This document shows, one piece after another, positions 54,456 through 63,548 of a stretch of DNA of 64,000 nt. The first letter of the stretch is position 1; every line of letters begins with the position of its first letter. The stretch covers positions 28,011 through 92,010 of IMG/VR virus record IMGVR_UViG_3300020207_000012; one strand, 5' to 3'. A program made the translations under genes and the position numbers. The DNA is from a virus. The notes beneath the pieces were generated by a model. It made no database searches, was not told where the DNA came from, and saw nothing but the letters and a program-made list of their open reading frames with translations.

Positions 54456-55316
54456 ATGTCAAGAAGTAAGTTAGAACAAGTGCTAGAACTTCTTATCAAC
54501 GAGGAGCGTGAAGCAGCAGAAGAGCTACTACATGATTTTATCGTAGAGAACGCTCGTCAAATCCACGAAAAACTTCTAAACGAGAGTGACGAAGTTGTAG
54601 AAGAAGAACTTGAGGATCTGGACGAGTCAGAAGAAGAAGACCTAGACGAGTCAGAAGAGCTTGAAGAAGCTGAACTAGGCCTAGATGAAGAAGAAGATGA
54701 ATCAGCAGAAGAATTAGAAGCGGATGCTGAAGAAATCGAATCTGAAGAAATCTATGACGAAGATGAAATGGATGATGAAGAAGCATTAGCCGACCTAGAA
54801 ATGGGCGATGATGAAGCGGATGAAGACATGGAAACACGTGTAGACGATCTAGAATCAGCACTAGCAGAGCTAGAAGCAGAGTTCGAAAAAATAATGTCAG
54901 GTGAAGGCGATGATGAAATGGACATGGAAGATGAAGAAGACGACATGGAAGAATCATTAGAGCTAGAACTAGAAGAAGCAGATGAAGAAGATTTAGAAGA
55001 GTCAGAAGAAGACTTAGAAGAATCATCAGAAGAAGAGCTAAACGAATACGTTGACGCAGTATCAGCTTCAGCAGGTGACAATGGCGACGGTGGTTCATCA
55101 CCAGTCAATGCGAACCCAGCACGTCCAGGTGACGATTCAAACGCAGCACCAGTAAAAACACACGATGGTAACACAGCGGGTGGCAAAGGTGAAGCACCAA
55201 AAGATATGAATACAAAAAATGTAAATGTATCAGGTAACAAAAAAGCGCCAGCTATGTCAGGTCAAACTGCAAAGCCAGGTGATAATGGTGTGAATACAAA
55301 AGCAATCACATCATAA
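54456..55316 (+). CDS. Prohead core protein gp68-like, with very acidic domain
   Basis: 286 aa (T4 gp68: 141). The first ~45 residues (LEQVLELLINEEREAAEELLHDFIVENARQIHEKLL) match gp68 N-termini. Residues ~48-195 are about half D/E, in runs that would carry extreme negative charge. The last ~90 are Gly/Asn/Thr/Lys-rich and flexible. An internal core protein cleaved by gp21 is likely. AAGGAGAC is the RBS. The antisense ORFs here are artefacts of the acidic codons. Confidence 0.65.
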   Translation: MSRSKLEQVLELLINEEREAAEELLHDFIVENARQIHEKLLNESDEVVEEELEDLDESEEEDLDESEELEEAELGLDEEEDESAEELEADAEEIESEEIYDEDEMDDEEALADLEMGDDEADEDMETRVDDLESALAELEAEFEKIMSGEGDDEMDMEDEEDDMEESLELELEEADEEDLEESEEDLEESSEEELNEYVDAVSASAGDNGDGGSSPVNANPARPGDDSNAAPVKTHDGNTAGGKGEAPKDMNTKNVNVSGNKKAPAMSGQTAKPGDNGVNTKAITS

Positions 55317-55337
55317 TTTATTCATTTGGAGAAACCA

Positions 55338-55967
55338 ATGACAGTTCTTATTGAGAGATTATCACACAATCAAGCAAACGTGAAATCACGTATTGTGGAA
55401 AGTGAAGATGGTGAAAAGAACATGTTCATGGAAGGCATCTTCGTCCAAGGCGGAGTGAAGAATGCTAACCAACGTGTTTATCCGGTATCTGAAATATCTA
55501 AGGCAGTGGAAAGTGTTCAGAAGAAAATTTCTGACGGTTTCCCAGTCTTAGGAGAATGTGACCACCCACCAGAATTAACAGTAAATGTTGATCGTGTTTC
55601 TCATATTATTGAAAACATGTGGATGGATGGACCAAACGGCTATGGTAAACTGAAAATTGTTCCTACGCCAATGGGCAACATTATCAGAACACTAATCGAG
55701 TCAGGCGCTACTTTGGGTGTCTCATCTCGTGGTTCTGGTGAAGTTGATGGCCAGGGTAATGTGAGTAATTTTGAGATTGTCACAGTAGACATCGTAGCAC
55801 AGCCAAGCGCACCGGATGCGTATCCAAAGGCAATCTACGAAGGACTAATGAACATGCGTGGCGGCTTCCAAACATGGCAGCTGGCACAAGATGTAAAACA
55901 TGACAAGGCTGCACAGAAGTACTTGTCAGAGGAAATAGTGAAGTTCATTCGTGAACTAAAACTTTAA
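55338..55967 (+). CDS. gp21: Prohead protease gp21
   Basis: 209 aa (T4 gp21: 212) from ATG 55338. The frame is open from TTG 55326, but GGAG at 55328-55331 is the RBS for the ATG. GECDHPPE supplies His76, and ATLGVSSRGSG supplies the catalytic Ser (129/130) of the herpes-type S77 protease fold. It cleaves scaffold, core proteins and capsid N-terminus during maturation. Gene order with 68, 22 and 23 is the T4 order. Confidence 0.93.
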   Translation: MTVLIERLSHNQANVKSRIVESEDGEKNMFMEGIFVQGGVKNANQRVYPVSEISKAVESVQKKISDGFPVLGECDHPPELTVNVDRVSHIIENMWMDGPNGYGKLKIVPTPMGNIIRTLIESGATLGVSSRGSGEVDGQGNVSNFEIVTVDIVAQPSAPDAYPKAIYEGLMNMRGGFQTWQLAQDVKHDKAAQKYLSEEIVKFIRELKL

Positions 55968-55981
55968 CAGGAGAAGCAACA

Positions 55982-57091
55982 ATGGCAAACGAAATCCTTG
56001 CTAATCTTCTAGAGTCTGGCGCACTAAGCGAAGAAGCTGGTGCGGCAATTAAAGAGGCTATGGAAGCAAAACTAAATGAAGCAAGAGAGGAGATTACAGC
56101 CGAGTTGCGTGAAGAGTTCGCACAAAAATTTGAACATGACAAAGGTGTCATCGTTGAAGCTATGGATAATATGCTAAATGAAGCAATCCGTACTGAAATC
56201 GAAGAGTTCAAAACAGACCGTGAAGCTCTAATCGCAGAACGTGTTGCGTATAAGAAAGCAATTTCGGAACACGCAAAACTCCTTGAAAAATTCATTACTT
56301 CTCAACTTGCAAACGAAGTTAAAGAACTACGTGATGATCGTGCTAAAGTAGCAGAGAATTTAGATAAAACTAAAGAATTCGTTACAAAACAACTAGCACG
56401 TGAACTAGCAGAGTTCCACAACGACAAGCGTGAATTAGTAGAAACTAAAGTACGCATGGTAGCAGAAGGCAAAGAACTTCTTAATAAAACAAAAGAATCA
56501 TTTGTCAAGCGTTCAGCAGAGTTAGTAGAAACAACAATTTCTAACGCTCTACGTTCAGAAATCGCAACGCTAAAAGAGGACATTCAAGCGGCTAAAGAAA
56601 ATGAATTTGGTCGTAAACTGTTCGAAGCATTTGCGGGCGAATTCATGTCTTCACAATTAAATGAAGGCACTGAAGTAGCAAAAATGAACAAAAAGCTAGA
56701 CGAGTCTGCAGAGAAAGTTGCAGAACTAGAAGCAATGATCGCTGAAAAGGAAGCAGAAATTACTGAAGCATCTCGTAAGCAGCGTGTAATGGAAGACAGA
56801 ATGAACCGCAAAGCGGTAATGGATGATCTTCTAGCACCATTAGCTAACGAGAAACGCAGAGTAATGTCTGATCTACTTGAATCAGTAAAAACTTCAAACC
56901 TAAAAACTGCATTTAAGAAATATCTGCCAGCAGTTTTAAACGAAAATGTTACTGCTAAGGCAGAAACAAAAACAACTTTAACAGAAGGCAAAGTGACTGA
57001 ACATACAGGTGATCGTGAATCAACAACTGAAGCACAATCAACTGGTGGCGATGCCGATATTGTCGTGCTAAAGAAATTAGCAGGACTGTAA
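55982..57091 (+). CDS. gp22: Prohead scaffold protein gp22
   Basis: 369 aa (T4 gp22: 269), almost entirely helical coiled coil, Glu/Lys-rich, as expected for the major core scaffold. It lies between protease and capsid genes in T4 order. RBS AGGAGAAG. Several L-x-E sites suit gp21 cleavage. The identification rests on position and composition more than on motifs. Confidence 0.85.
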   Translation: MANEILANLLESGALSEEAGAAIKEAMEAKLNEAREEITAELREEFAQKFEHDKGVIVEAMDNMLNEAIRTEIEEFKTDREALIAERVAYKKAISEHAKLLEKFITSQLANEVKELRDDRAKVAENLDKTKEFVTKQLARELAEFHNDKRELVETKVRMVAEGKELLNKTKESFVKRSAELVETTISNALRSEIATLKEDIQAAKENEFGRKLFEAFAGEFMSSQLNEGTEVAKMNKKLDESAEKVAELEAMIAEKEAEITEASRKQRVMEDRMNRKAVMDDLLAPLANEKRRVMSDLLESVKTSNLKTAFKKYLPAVLNENVTAKAETKTTLTEGKVTEHTGDRESTTEAQSTGGDADIVVLKKLAGL

Positions 57092-57116
57092 CTTATTAAA
57101 ACAGGAGACTGAAAAG

Positions 57117-58280
57117 ATGGAAAATCTTTTTGAAGGAAACAACTGGGACACAACACGTGAAGCACTACTAGAAGGTCTAGAAGGCACAAAGCGTGATGTT
57201 ATGTCATCAGTACTAGAAAACACAAAAGTAGCACTAAACGAAAATGCTACAGCAGGTGCAACACAAGCAGGTAACATTGCAACACTAAACAAAGTGATTC
57301 TACCAGTTATCCGTCGTGTTATGCCAACAGTTATCGCAAACGAAATCATCGGCGTTCAGCCAATGACTGGCCCAGTTGGTCAGATCCACACACTACGTGT
57401 TCGTTACGCAGACAACGCAGGTACAACAACTGCAGGTTCAGAAGCACTATCACCATTTGATATCGCAAAGAACTACTCAGGTGACGGCTCAGCTGCACCT
57501 CTATCAACAGCAGCAATGGAAGGCGCAGCGGGTAACCGTATGTCAATCCAAGTTCTAAAGCAAACTGTTGAAGCGAAAACACGTAAGCTATCAGCACGTT
57601 GGACTTTTGAAGCGGCACAAGACGCTAACGCAATGCACGGTCTAGACATCGAAGCAGAAATCATGGCAGCACTAGCTATGGAAATCACTGCAGAGATCGA
57701 CCAAGAGATCCTAGGTTCATTAGAAAATCTAGCAACATCAGGTGCAACATTCGACATGACACAAACCTTTACAGGTACTCCAACATTCGTTGGTGACAAG
57801 CATGCCGTACTAGCGACACTAATCAACCAACAAGCAAACCTAGTAGCACAGCGTACACGCCGTGGCGCAGCTAACTGGGCTGTTGTTTCACCAGCAGCAC
57901 TAACAGTTCTACAATCTGCGACTACATCAGCATTCGCACGTACAACTGAAGGTACATTCGAAGCACCAACAAACACAAAATTCGTTGGTACACTAAATGG
58001 CACAATGCGCATTTACGTAAACACATACGCAGCAGACGATGCTCCAGTTCTACTAGGCTACAAAGGCCAAGGCGAAATCGACGCAGCAGCATTCTACTGC
58101 CCATACGTACCGCTAATGTCATCAGGTGTTGTGATTGATCCAGGCACATTCGAACCAGTAGTATCATTCATGACTCGTTACGGTTACGTTGAGCTAACAA
58201 ACACTGCGTCATCACTAGGTAACGCAGCGGATTATGTTTCAAAAATCACAATCCCAGCAAACTCACTATCTTTCCTATAA
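57117..58280 (+). CDS. gp23: Major capsid protein gp23
   Basis: 387 aa, clearly shorter than T4 gp23 (521 aa), probably lacking the inserted domain. VILPVIRRVMPTVIANEIIGVQPMTGPVGQI is the conserved gp23 block (P..R...P.LIA.DI.GVQPM.gP.G.I), and the C-terminus (GVVIDPGTFEPVVSFMTRYGYV) fits too. HK97-type fold by family. An L40-N-E42 site is a candidate gp21 cleavage point. Codon use is richer in GCA/CTA/ACA than in neighbours, as for a highly expressed gene. A terminator follows. Confidence 0.95.
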   Translation: MENLFEGNNWDTTREALLEGLEGTKRDVMSSVLENTKVALNENATAGATQAGNIATLNKVILPVIRRVMPTVIANEIIGVQPMTGPVGQIHTLRVRYADNAGTTTAGSEALSPFDIAKNYSGDGSAAPLSTAAMEGAAGNRMSIQVLKQTVEAKTRKLSARWTFEAAQDANAMHGLDIEAEIMAALAMEITAEIDQEILGSLENLATSGATFDMTQTFTGTPTFVGDKHAVLATLINQQANLVAQRTRRGAANWAVVSPAALTVLQSATTSAFARTTEGTFEAPTNTKFVGTLNGTMRIYVNTYAADDAPVLLGYKGQGEIDAAAFYCPYVPLMSSGVVIDPGTFEPVVSFMTRYGYVELTNTASSLGNAADYVSKITIPANSLSFL

Positions 58281-58305
58281 TATTAGGATTAATAGTTATT
58301 ATAAG

Positions 58306-58333
58306 AAACCCGGGATTTATCCCGGGTTTTTTT
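58306..58333 (+). terminator. Intrinsic terminator after gp23
   Basis: AAACCCGGGA-TTTA-TCCCGGGTTT (10 bp, 58306-58329) followed by T residues. It separates the head operon from the fibre gene. Confidence 0.92.
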
Positions 58334-58348
58334 ATTGCTTGTAATAAA

Positions 58349-58356
58349 GATAAATA
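58349..58356 (+). promoter_or_regulatory. Late promoter box GATAAATA before the long fibre gene
   Basis: GATAAATAG 35 nt before ATG 58391, directly after the gp23 terminator. Confidence 0.6.
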
Positions 58357-58390
58357 GACATATAATAAATTCTAAATGTGAGATTAAACT

Positions 58391-61300
58391 ATGGCAGAAC
58401 AAATTAAATTTGGTGATAGACTATTTCTTAGCGGAGATAAGGTTGTCGCACAACAAGACGTTCTTATTAATAGAGACCTTGTTGTTGAAGGCAACTTGGA
58501 TGTTAATGGTAGTATAACAACTATTGACACTACAAATACATATATTTCAGATCCTATTGTTGAAATGAACCATCAATTCGAAGGTAGTCCAACAGATGAT
58601 GTTGGATTTGAAGTTAATCGTGGAGATGAATTAAATGTATTTTGGTTGTGGGATGAAAGTATTGATAGCTGGAGTTCAAGAGGAACAGACCTAAAAGTAC
58701 ATAATTTTCACGCCACTGGAAATACCCAAATTAATGGAACTTTAGATGTTGATGGGCAGAGTACATTAGCAAGCGCCAATATAGAAGACCTCACAAATGA
58801 TAGAATTGTACTTGCTGGTGTTGATGGCGAATTAGAAGATGACGCTAATTTTACAATGGATGGGACAACATTCAATATTGGATTAGGAAATTTTACAGTA
58901 GATATAGCTACAGGTGACACTTCAATCTCTGGTAACGTTGCTATCGGTGGCGATTTAGATATTGATGGTCAACTTACAGCAGCTTCATTGAATGTAGAAG
59001 ATTTAACAAACAATAGAGTTGTGATAGTAGGTGTTGATGGTGAATTAGAGGATGATGCTAACTTTGTTTATGATGGTACTGGGCTAAACATTGGTTCAAG
59101 TAATTTCCTTGTACAAGCATCAAGCGGCGATATCTATAGCCGAGGCACCATACACACTGATGGGCAAGCAACATTTGCGAGTGCAAACGTAGAAGACTTA
59201 ACAGATAATAGAATTGTAATCTCAGGAACACTAGGTGAACTAGAAGATGATGCTAACTTTACATTTGACGGAACGACATTTAATATAGGCCAAGGAAACT
59301 TCACAGTAGATGTAGCAACTGGAAATACAAACTCATCAGGTCAAAGTACATTGGCAAGTTTAAATGTTGAAGATTTAACAGACGATAGAATTGTAATTGC
59401 TGGTGCACTTGGTGAATTAGAGGATGATGCTAATTTTACGTTTAATGGTTCAAAATTTAATATAGGCTTAGGAAACTTCACAGTAGGGGTAGCAACTGGT
59501 AACACACAAGTTATTGGTGCACTAGACGTAGATTCACAATCTACATTAGCAAGTGTAAATGTTGAAGACTTAACAGATAATAGAATTGTAATAGTAGGCA
59601 CTAACGGTGAGTTAGAAGATGATCCTAACTTTACAATGGATGGTGCACTATTCAATATTGGTCAGGGTAATATGACTGTTGATGTTCTATCTGGTAGAAT
59701 TACATCACTTGGTCAAAGTACATTAGCGAGTGTAAATGTAGAAGACTTAACAGATAATAGAGTACTAATCGCAGGAACAAATGGCGAAATAGAAGATGAC
59801 GCTAATTTAACATTTGATGGTAATACGTTACATGTAGGTCCGTTGATACCTGCTATGTCAGTTAATATCGGAACCTATGTAACAACTGTATTCGGAGAAT
59901 TAGATGTAGATGGTCAAGCAAACCTAGCGAGTGCAGCAGTAGAAGATTTAACAGATAACAGAGTTGTTGTATCAGGTGTAGGCGGTGAACTAGAAGATGA
60001 TGCCAACTTTACATTTGATGGTACTGCGCTAGATATCGGGCAAGGTAATTTTACAATTGATGTGGCTACAGGAAATACTGATATCTCAGGTAATCTTAAC
60101 GTTCAAGGTACTCTAACAACATTGAATACTGAAACCATATTATTAGCTGATAACATAGTAACATTGAATAGTAATTATGTAGGATCATCACCTAACGAAA
60201 ACGCAGGTATAGAAGTTAACAGAGGTACAGAAAGTAAAGTAGATGTACGTTGGAATGAAACAACTGATATATGGGAATTTACAAACGATGGTACAATTTA
60301 TAGACCTATACCTCATACAACTGATGACTTGTTAGAAGGGGCAACCAACCTTTACTACTTAGATAGTAGAGCTAGACTTGCTATGAGTGTCACAGATACA
60401 GGCGGAGATGGATCATTGACATATGATAACACAACAGGTGTTATTACATATACTGGTCCATCAGCAATAGAAGTAAGAGCGCACATTTCACATGTGGATA
60501 CAGGTGGTGATGGATCATTTACATATGATAGTAATACAGGTGTTATGACTTACACAGGCGCAAGCCACGCTGAAGCAATTGCACACTTTACTGATGGTAA
60601 AGGAATACAAATTACTGATGATGGTTCTGTTTCTACATTTGCGTTGGACTTTACAGAATTTAGTACAAGTGATGTAGTTGAAGATCCAGCTGCAACAACA
60701 ACTTCTGGAACAATGTACTTTACAGAATCACGTTCACGTGAATCTATTTCGCATGTTGATGGCGGTGGTGATGGATCATTTACATATGACAATGTTACTG
60801 GTGTTATGACATACACAGGCCCGAGTGCTAATGAAACTAGGGCACACTTCTCAGCAACAACTGCGGCCGCGTCAACAACAACTTCATTAACATATGATAG
60901 TAATACTGGTACGTTTACCTATACACCATTAGATATAGCATCAGTAGAAACTACAACAAGTATATCTTTCAACAACGCAACAAATACTCTTTCATACATA
61001 GATGAAGACGGTGTTCAGACTGATATTGACTTGACTCTGTATTTGGATGATACTAATTTAGCAAGACTTACACAAGGTGTTTTAGATTCTAATACTGGTA
61101 TTGCTACATTCACCCGTGATGATAATACTACGTTTACAGTAGATTTCAGTTCTTTATTGAATACAGATACATTTGTAGTTAGTGGTTCATTTGATACTAC
61201 TACTGGAAATTTAACACTAACTAGAAATGATTCATCTACTGTTGTCACAAGTTTAGATGGAAGATATCTACAATCATTTACAGAAACAGATCCAATATTC

Positions 61301-62410
61301 TCAGCAAGTGATGCCGCAGGTATTACATCTACTGATATATCTAATTGGAATACAGCACATGGATGGGGAGATCATAGCACTGCTGGTTATCTAACGAGTT
61401 ATACAGAAACAGATCCAATATTCTCAGCAAGTGAAGCGGCTAGTATTACAGCAACAGATACTACTAATTGGGATACAGCACATGGATGGGGAGATCATAG
61501 CACTGCTGGATATCTATCATCCACTATAACTACATCAGGTGAAGGTATTACTTGGAGTATGAATACAGATGGTGCGAGTATCAAATTCTATAATACAAGT
61601 GATGGTGATACAGACAGTAGATTAGAATTTAGTACAAATGACAACAATGACGAATACTTCCGTTGGACACACGCACCAAGCGGAGGAACAGTATATGAAA
61701 GTATGCGATTAGTTCCAAATAGTGACGGTGATGCAAGACTTACACTAAGCGGTGATTTAGTAGTAAATGCATCACAGTCAGTAGATCCAGTAGCAACATT
61801 TACGGGTACATCATCAACTACCGATAATCCAATTATAGTAGCTGCTACAAATTCAGATAACAGAGACCCTTGGATTAAACTAGTAAGACCAACTACAACA
61901 AGCGGTGCAGACTTAGTAATCCGAGGTGGCGTAGGCAGTGATTGGTTATCTATACATCATATTTCTTCTGGTGCAGATAGCCAACTTGTAGTACATAGTA
62001 ATGGAAATGTTGGTGTGGGTACTGGTACAACTACCGTACCAGCAGAAAAACTACATGTTGGTGGTAATATAGTTGCAACTGGTGATATTACTGCATTCTA
62101 TTCAGATGAAAGACTAAAAGATTTTGACGGTCGTATTGATAACGCACTTGAAAAAGTAAGTATGTTAAATGGTTACTACTATACAGGTAATGAGGTAGCC
62201 GCTGAGTTAGGTTATGATACAGAAGCTAGACAAGTAGGTGTTAGCGCACAAGAAGTAGAAGCAGTACTACCTGAGGTTGTTAAAACTGCACCTATAAGTT
62301 TAGATGGTGAAACCGATTACAAAACAGTGCAATATGAAAAACTAGTTCCACTATTAATTGAATCAATAAAAGAACTAAAAGCAGAGATTGAAGAACTAAA
62401 GAAAAAGTAA
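58391..62410 (+). CDS. Long tail fibre with S74 autocleaving chaperone domain
   Basis: 1339 aa. Seven ~75-110-aa repeats fill residues ~125-565, each with VEDLT(D/N)xR(I/V)V..G..GELEDDANFT.(D)G..F(N)IG.GNFTVD. Three units with GGDGSxTYDxxTGVxTYTG follow, then two 41-aa units with TETDPIFSAS..GWGDHSTAGYL. The C-terminal ~105 residues are a Peptidase_S74 intramolecular chaperone: YSDERLKDFDGR with S1238/K1243 as dyad, and GVSAQEVEAVLPEVV. It trimerises, then self-cleaves. It presumably recognises the host surface. Confidence 0.85.
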   Translation: MAEQIKFGDRLFLSGDKVVAQQDVLINRDLVVEGNLDVNGSITTIDTTNTYISDPIVEMNHQFEGSPTDDVGFEVNRGDELNVFWLWDESIDSWSSRGTDLKVHNFHATGNTQINGTLDVDGQSTLASANIEDLTNDRIVLAGVDGELEDDANFTMDGTTFNIGLGNFTVDIATGDTSISGNVAIGGDLDIDGQLTAASLNVEDLTNNRVVIVGVDGELEDDANFVYDGTGLNIGSSNFLVQASSGDIYSRGTIHTDGQATFASANVEDLTDNRIVISGTLGELEDDANFTFDGTTFNIGQGNFTVDVATGNTNSSGQSTLASLNVEDLTDDRIVIAGALGELEDDANFTFNGSKFNIGLGNFTVGVATGNTQVIGALDVDSQSTLASVNVEDLTDNRIVIVGTNGELEDDPNFTMDGALFNIGQGNMTVDVLSGRITSLGQSTLASVNVEDLTDNRVLIAGTNGEIEDDANLTFDGNTLHVGPLIPAMSVNIGTYVTTVFGELDVDGQANLASAAVEDLTDNRVVVSGVGGELEDDANFTFDGTALDIGQGNFTIDVATGNTDISGNLNVQGTLTTLNTETILLADNIVTLNSNYVGSSPNENAGIEVNRGTESKVDVRWNETTDIWEFTNDGTIYRPIPHTTDDLLEGATNLYYLDSRARLAMSVTDTGGDGSLTYDNTTGVITYTGPSAIEVRAHISHVDTGGDGSFTYDSNTGVMTYTGASHAEAIAHFTDGKGIQITDDGSVSTFALDFTEFSTSDVVEDPAATTTSGTMYFTESRSRESISHVDGGGDGSFTYDNVTGVMTYTGPSANETRAHFSATTAAASTTTSLTYDSNTGTFTYTPLDIASVETTTSISFNNATNTLSYIDEDGVQTDIDLTLYLDDTNLARLTQGVLDSNTGIATFTRDDNTTFTVDFSSLLNTDTFVVSGSFDTTTGNLTLTRNDSSTVVTSLDGRYLQSFTETDPIFSASDAAGITSTDISNWNTAHGWGDHSTAGYLTSYTETDPIFSASEAASITATDTTNWDTAHGWGDHSTAGYLSSTITTSGEGITWSMNTDGASIKFYNTSDGDTDSRLEFSTNDNNDEYFRWTHAPSGGTVYESMRLVPNSDGDARLTLSGDLVVNASQSVDPVATFTGTSSTTDNPIIVAATNSDNRDPWIKLVRPTTTSGADLVIRGGVGSDWLSIHHISSGADSQLVVHSNGNVGVGTGTTTVPAEKLHVGGNIVATGDITAFYSDERLKDFDGRIDNALEKVSMLNGYYYTGNEVAAELGYDTEARQVGVSAQEVEAVLPEVVKTAPISLDGETDYKTVQYEKLVPLLIESIKELKAEIEELKKK
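58750..60090 (+). repeat. Seven VEDLT...GELEDDANFT repeats in the fibre gene
   Basis: Protein-level repeats of variable spacing. DNA identity between units is moderate to high, which makes recombination and length change plausible. Confidence 0.85.
61281..61526 (+). repeat. Two tandem 123-bp units in the fibre gene
   Basis: Units starting at 61281 and 61404 share long identical DNA (e.g. CAGAAACAGATCCAATATTC and GGATGGGGAGATCATAGCAC). They encode TETDPIFSAS...HGWGDHSTAGYL, a module common in marine phage fibres. Confidence 0.85.
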
Positions 62411-63100
62411 TCATTCATTAGTGAAGAAATTTTTAAGGGTATCTAGTAGCGAGACATCATTTTCTTGATTCTCGCTTACCCATTCTGGGAATCTTTTAAA
62501 AAGTTTTTTCCATTGGTGTAACTGTTCGTATGTTTCATAAACTCTTTTGGCGTACTCACTGCTATTAGGAACAGATGATGTAGTTGATATAGTTTTTAAC
62601 TGTTGCTTGCACTTTCTTAAATCTTCTATATCCTTGTCTATTGCTAATAGTATATCTTCAAAACTTGAAGGTTGCGAAAATCTTTCTATAAGAAACTTAT
62701 GATGCTCTTTTTTCGCTTTACCGTCATATAAAAACATAATCTCTTGTAAATCATAATATAACGCTTTTACTGGATTTATAGTATCTCTGTATCTTTCTAT
62801 TACCTTAGGAATGACAAAACTCTTATCAAGTGTACTCATATTTTCTAATACACTTATGGCAATCATATTAACTTTTTGTCTTTGTGATGTTATATTTTTT
62901 TGAAACTTTTGTTTTATTTTCTTAACAACAGTATCTATTATTATTTTTTCATCGTGTGTAAGATTTGTTTTCAAAAATTCTAAATGTCCGGGAGTAGTAT
63001 TGTTTATAGCCATACTTAGGCTGTCTGAAATCTTTCCTGTTTTCAGATAATCCTTACATTCTCTAAGGAACTTTTGTTTTTTGAAATCTACTATACTCAA
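62411..63100 (-). CDS. Unknown protein, helical and basic
   Basis: 229 aa from TTG 63100, fixed by GGGAG six nt upstream. Predicted nearly all-helical, Lys-rich, no motif recognised. It starts 1 nt after the stop of the long fibre on the opposite strand (convergent ends). A structural or assembly role near the fibre is possible by position only. A TATAAATA late box lies at 63120-63127. Confidence 0.55.
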   Translation of the reverse strand: MSIVDFKKQKFLRECKDYLKTGKISDSLSMAINNTTPGHLEFLKTNLTHDEKIIIDTVVKKIKQKFQKNITSQRQKVNMIAISVLENMSTLDKSFVIPKVIERYRDTINPVKALYYDLQEIMFLYDGKAKKEHHKFLIERFSQPSSFEDILLAIDKDIEDLRKCKQQLKTISTTSSVPNSSEYAKRVYETYEQLHQWKKLFKRFPEWVSENQENDVSLLDTLKNFFTNE

Positions 63101-63119
63101 AAAATTCTCCCACTATAAA

Positions 63120-63127
63120 TATTTATA
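63120..63127 (-). promoter_or_regulatory. Late promoter box TATAAATA before the 229-aa gene
   Basis: Exact TATAAATA on the minus strand, part of the palindrome TATAAATATTTATA (63114-63127). Predicted start 63114, a 13-nt leader with GGGAG. Confidence 0.6.
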
Positions 63128-63548
63128 GCGAGGATATAATTGTTTTAATCTGCTTTAACTTTTTCTTTTTGAATAGAGTTCTTTGTGCGCCGGGATGAAG
63201 TGGCTTTGGAAAGTAATCACAATCTAACCAAGCATAGCCTCCACTTTCTGAATTTATTGAAGGTATAAATTCGTTTTCTACTAAAATAACAAAAGTATAG
63301 TAACTAAATGTTTTATCTCTTGCATGATATTGGTCTAGTGGATAAACCTTTACAACCTCTTTTTCAACATCTATTTTTATTTCTTCTTCTAATTCTCTTA
63401 GCAGACCCTGTGAAACATTTTCATTTTGTTCTATTTTTCCACCCCAAAACGCCCAGTTTCTAGGATATGATCCGTTGGTTGATCTGTGTTGTAATAATAT
63501 TCTTTTGGTATCTTTTGCTATTATACAAGCACCTGCAGCTTTAATCAT
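63123..63548 (-). CDS. Nudix hydrolase
   Basis: 141 aa. Nudix box G37-x5-E43-x7-R51-E52-L53-E54-E55-E56 is complete except that the late glycine is lysine. LLQHRSTNGSYPRNWAFWGGKIE is a typical lead-in. By family it hydrolyses a nucleoside diphosphate linked to another group (damaged NTP, ADP-ribose, NADH or sugar nucleotide), and the substrate cannot be told. T4 NudE is a precedent in the group. It sits between structural genes, 22 nt before the 229-aa gene. Confidence 0.88.
   Translation of the reverse strand: MIKAAGACIIAKDTKRILLQHRSTNGSYPRNWAFWGGKIEQNENVSQGLLRELEEEIKIDVEKEVVKVYPLDQYHARDKTFSYYTFVILVENEFIPSINSESGGYAWLDCDYFPKPLHPGAQRTLFKKKKLKQIKTIISSL

Noticed and set aside
54538-55240. Long Ser/Leu-rich ORFs antisense to the gp68-like gene
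   Set aside because: They mirror the repeated GAA/GAT/GAC codons of the acidic tract, and have no RBS and biased composition.
56584-58167. Several antisense ORFs of 90-200 aa opposite gp22 and gp23
   Set aside because: Shadows of highly biased coding strands. gp22/gp23 are certain and no promoter or RBS supports the antisense frames.
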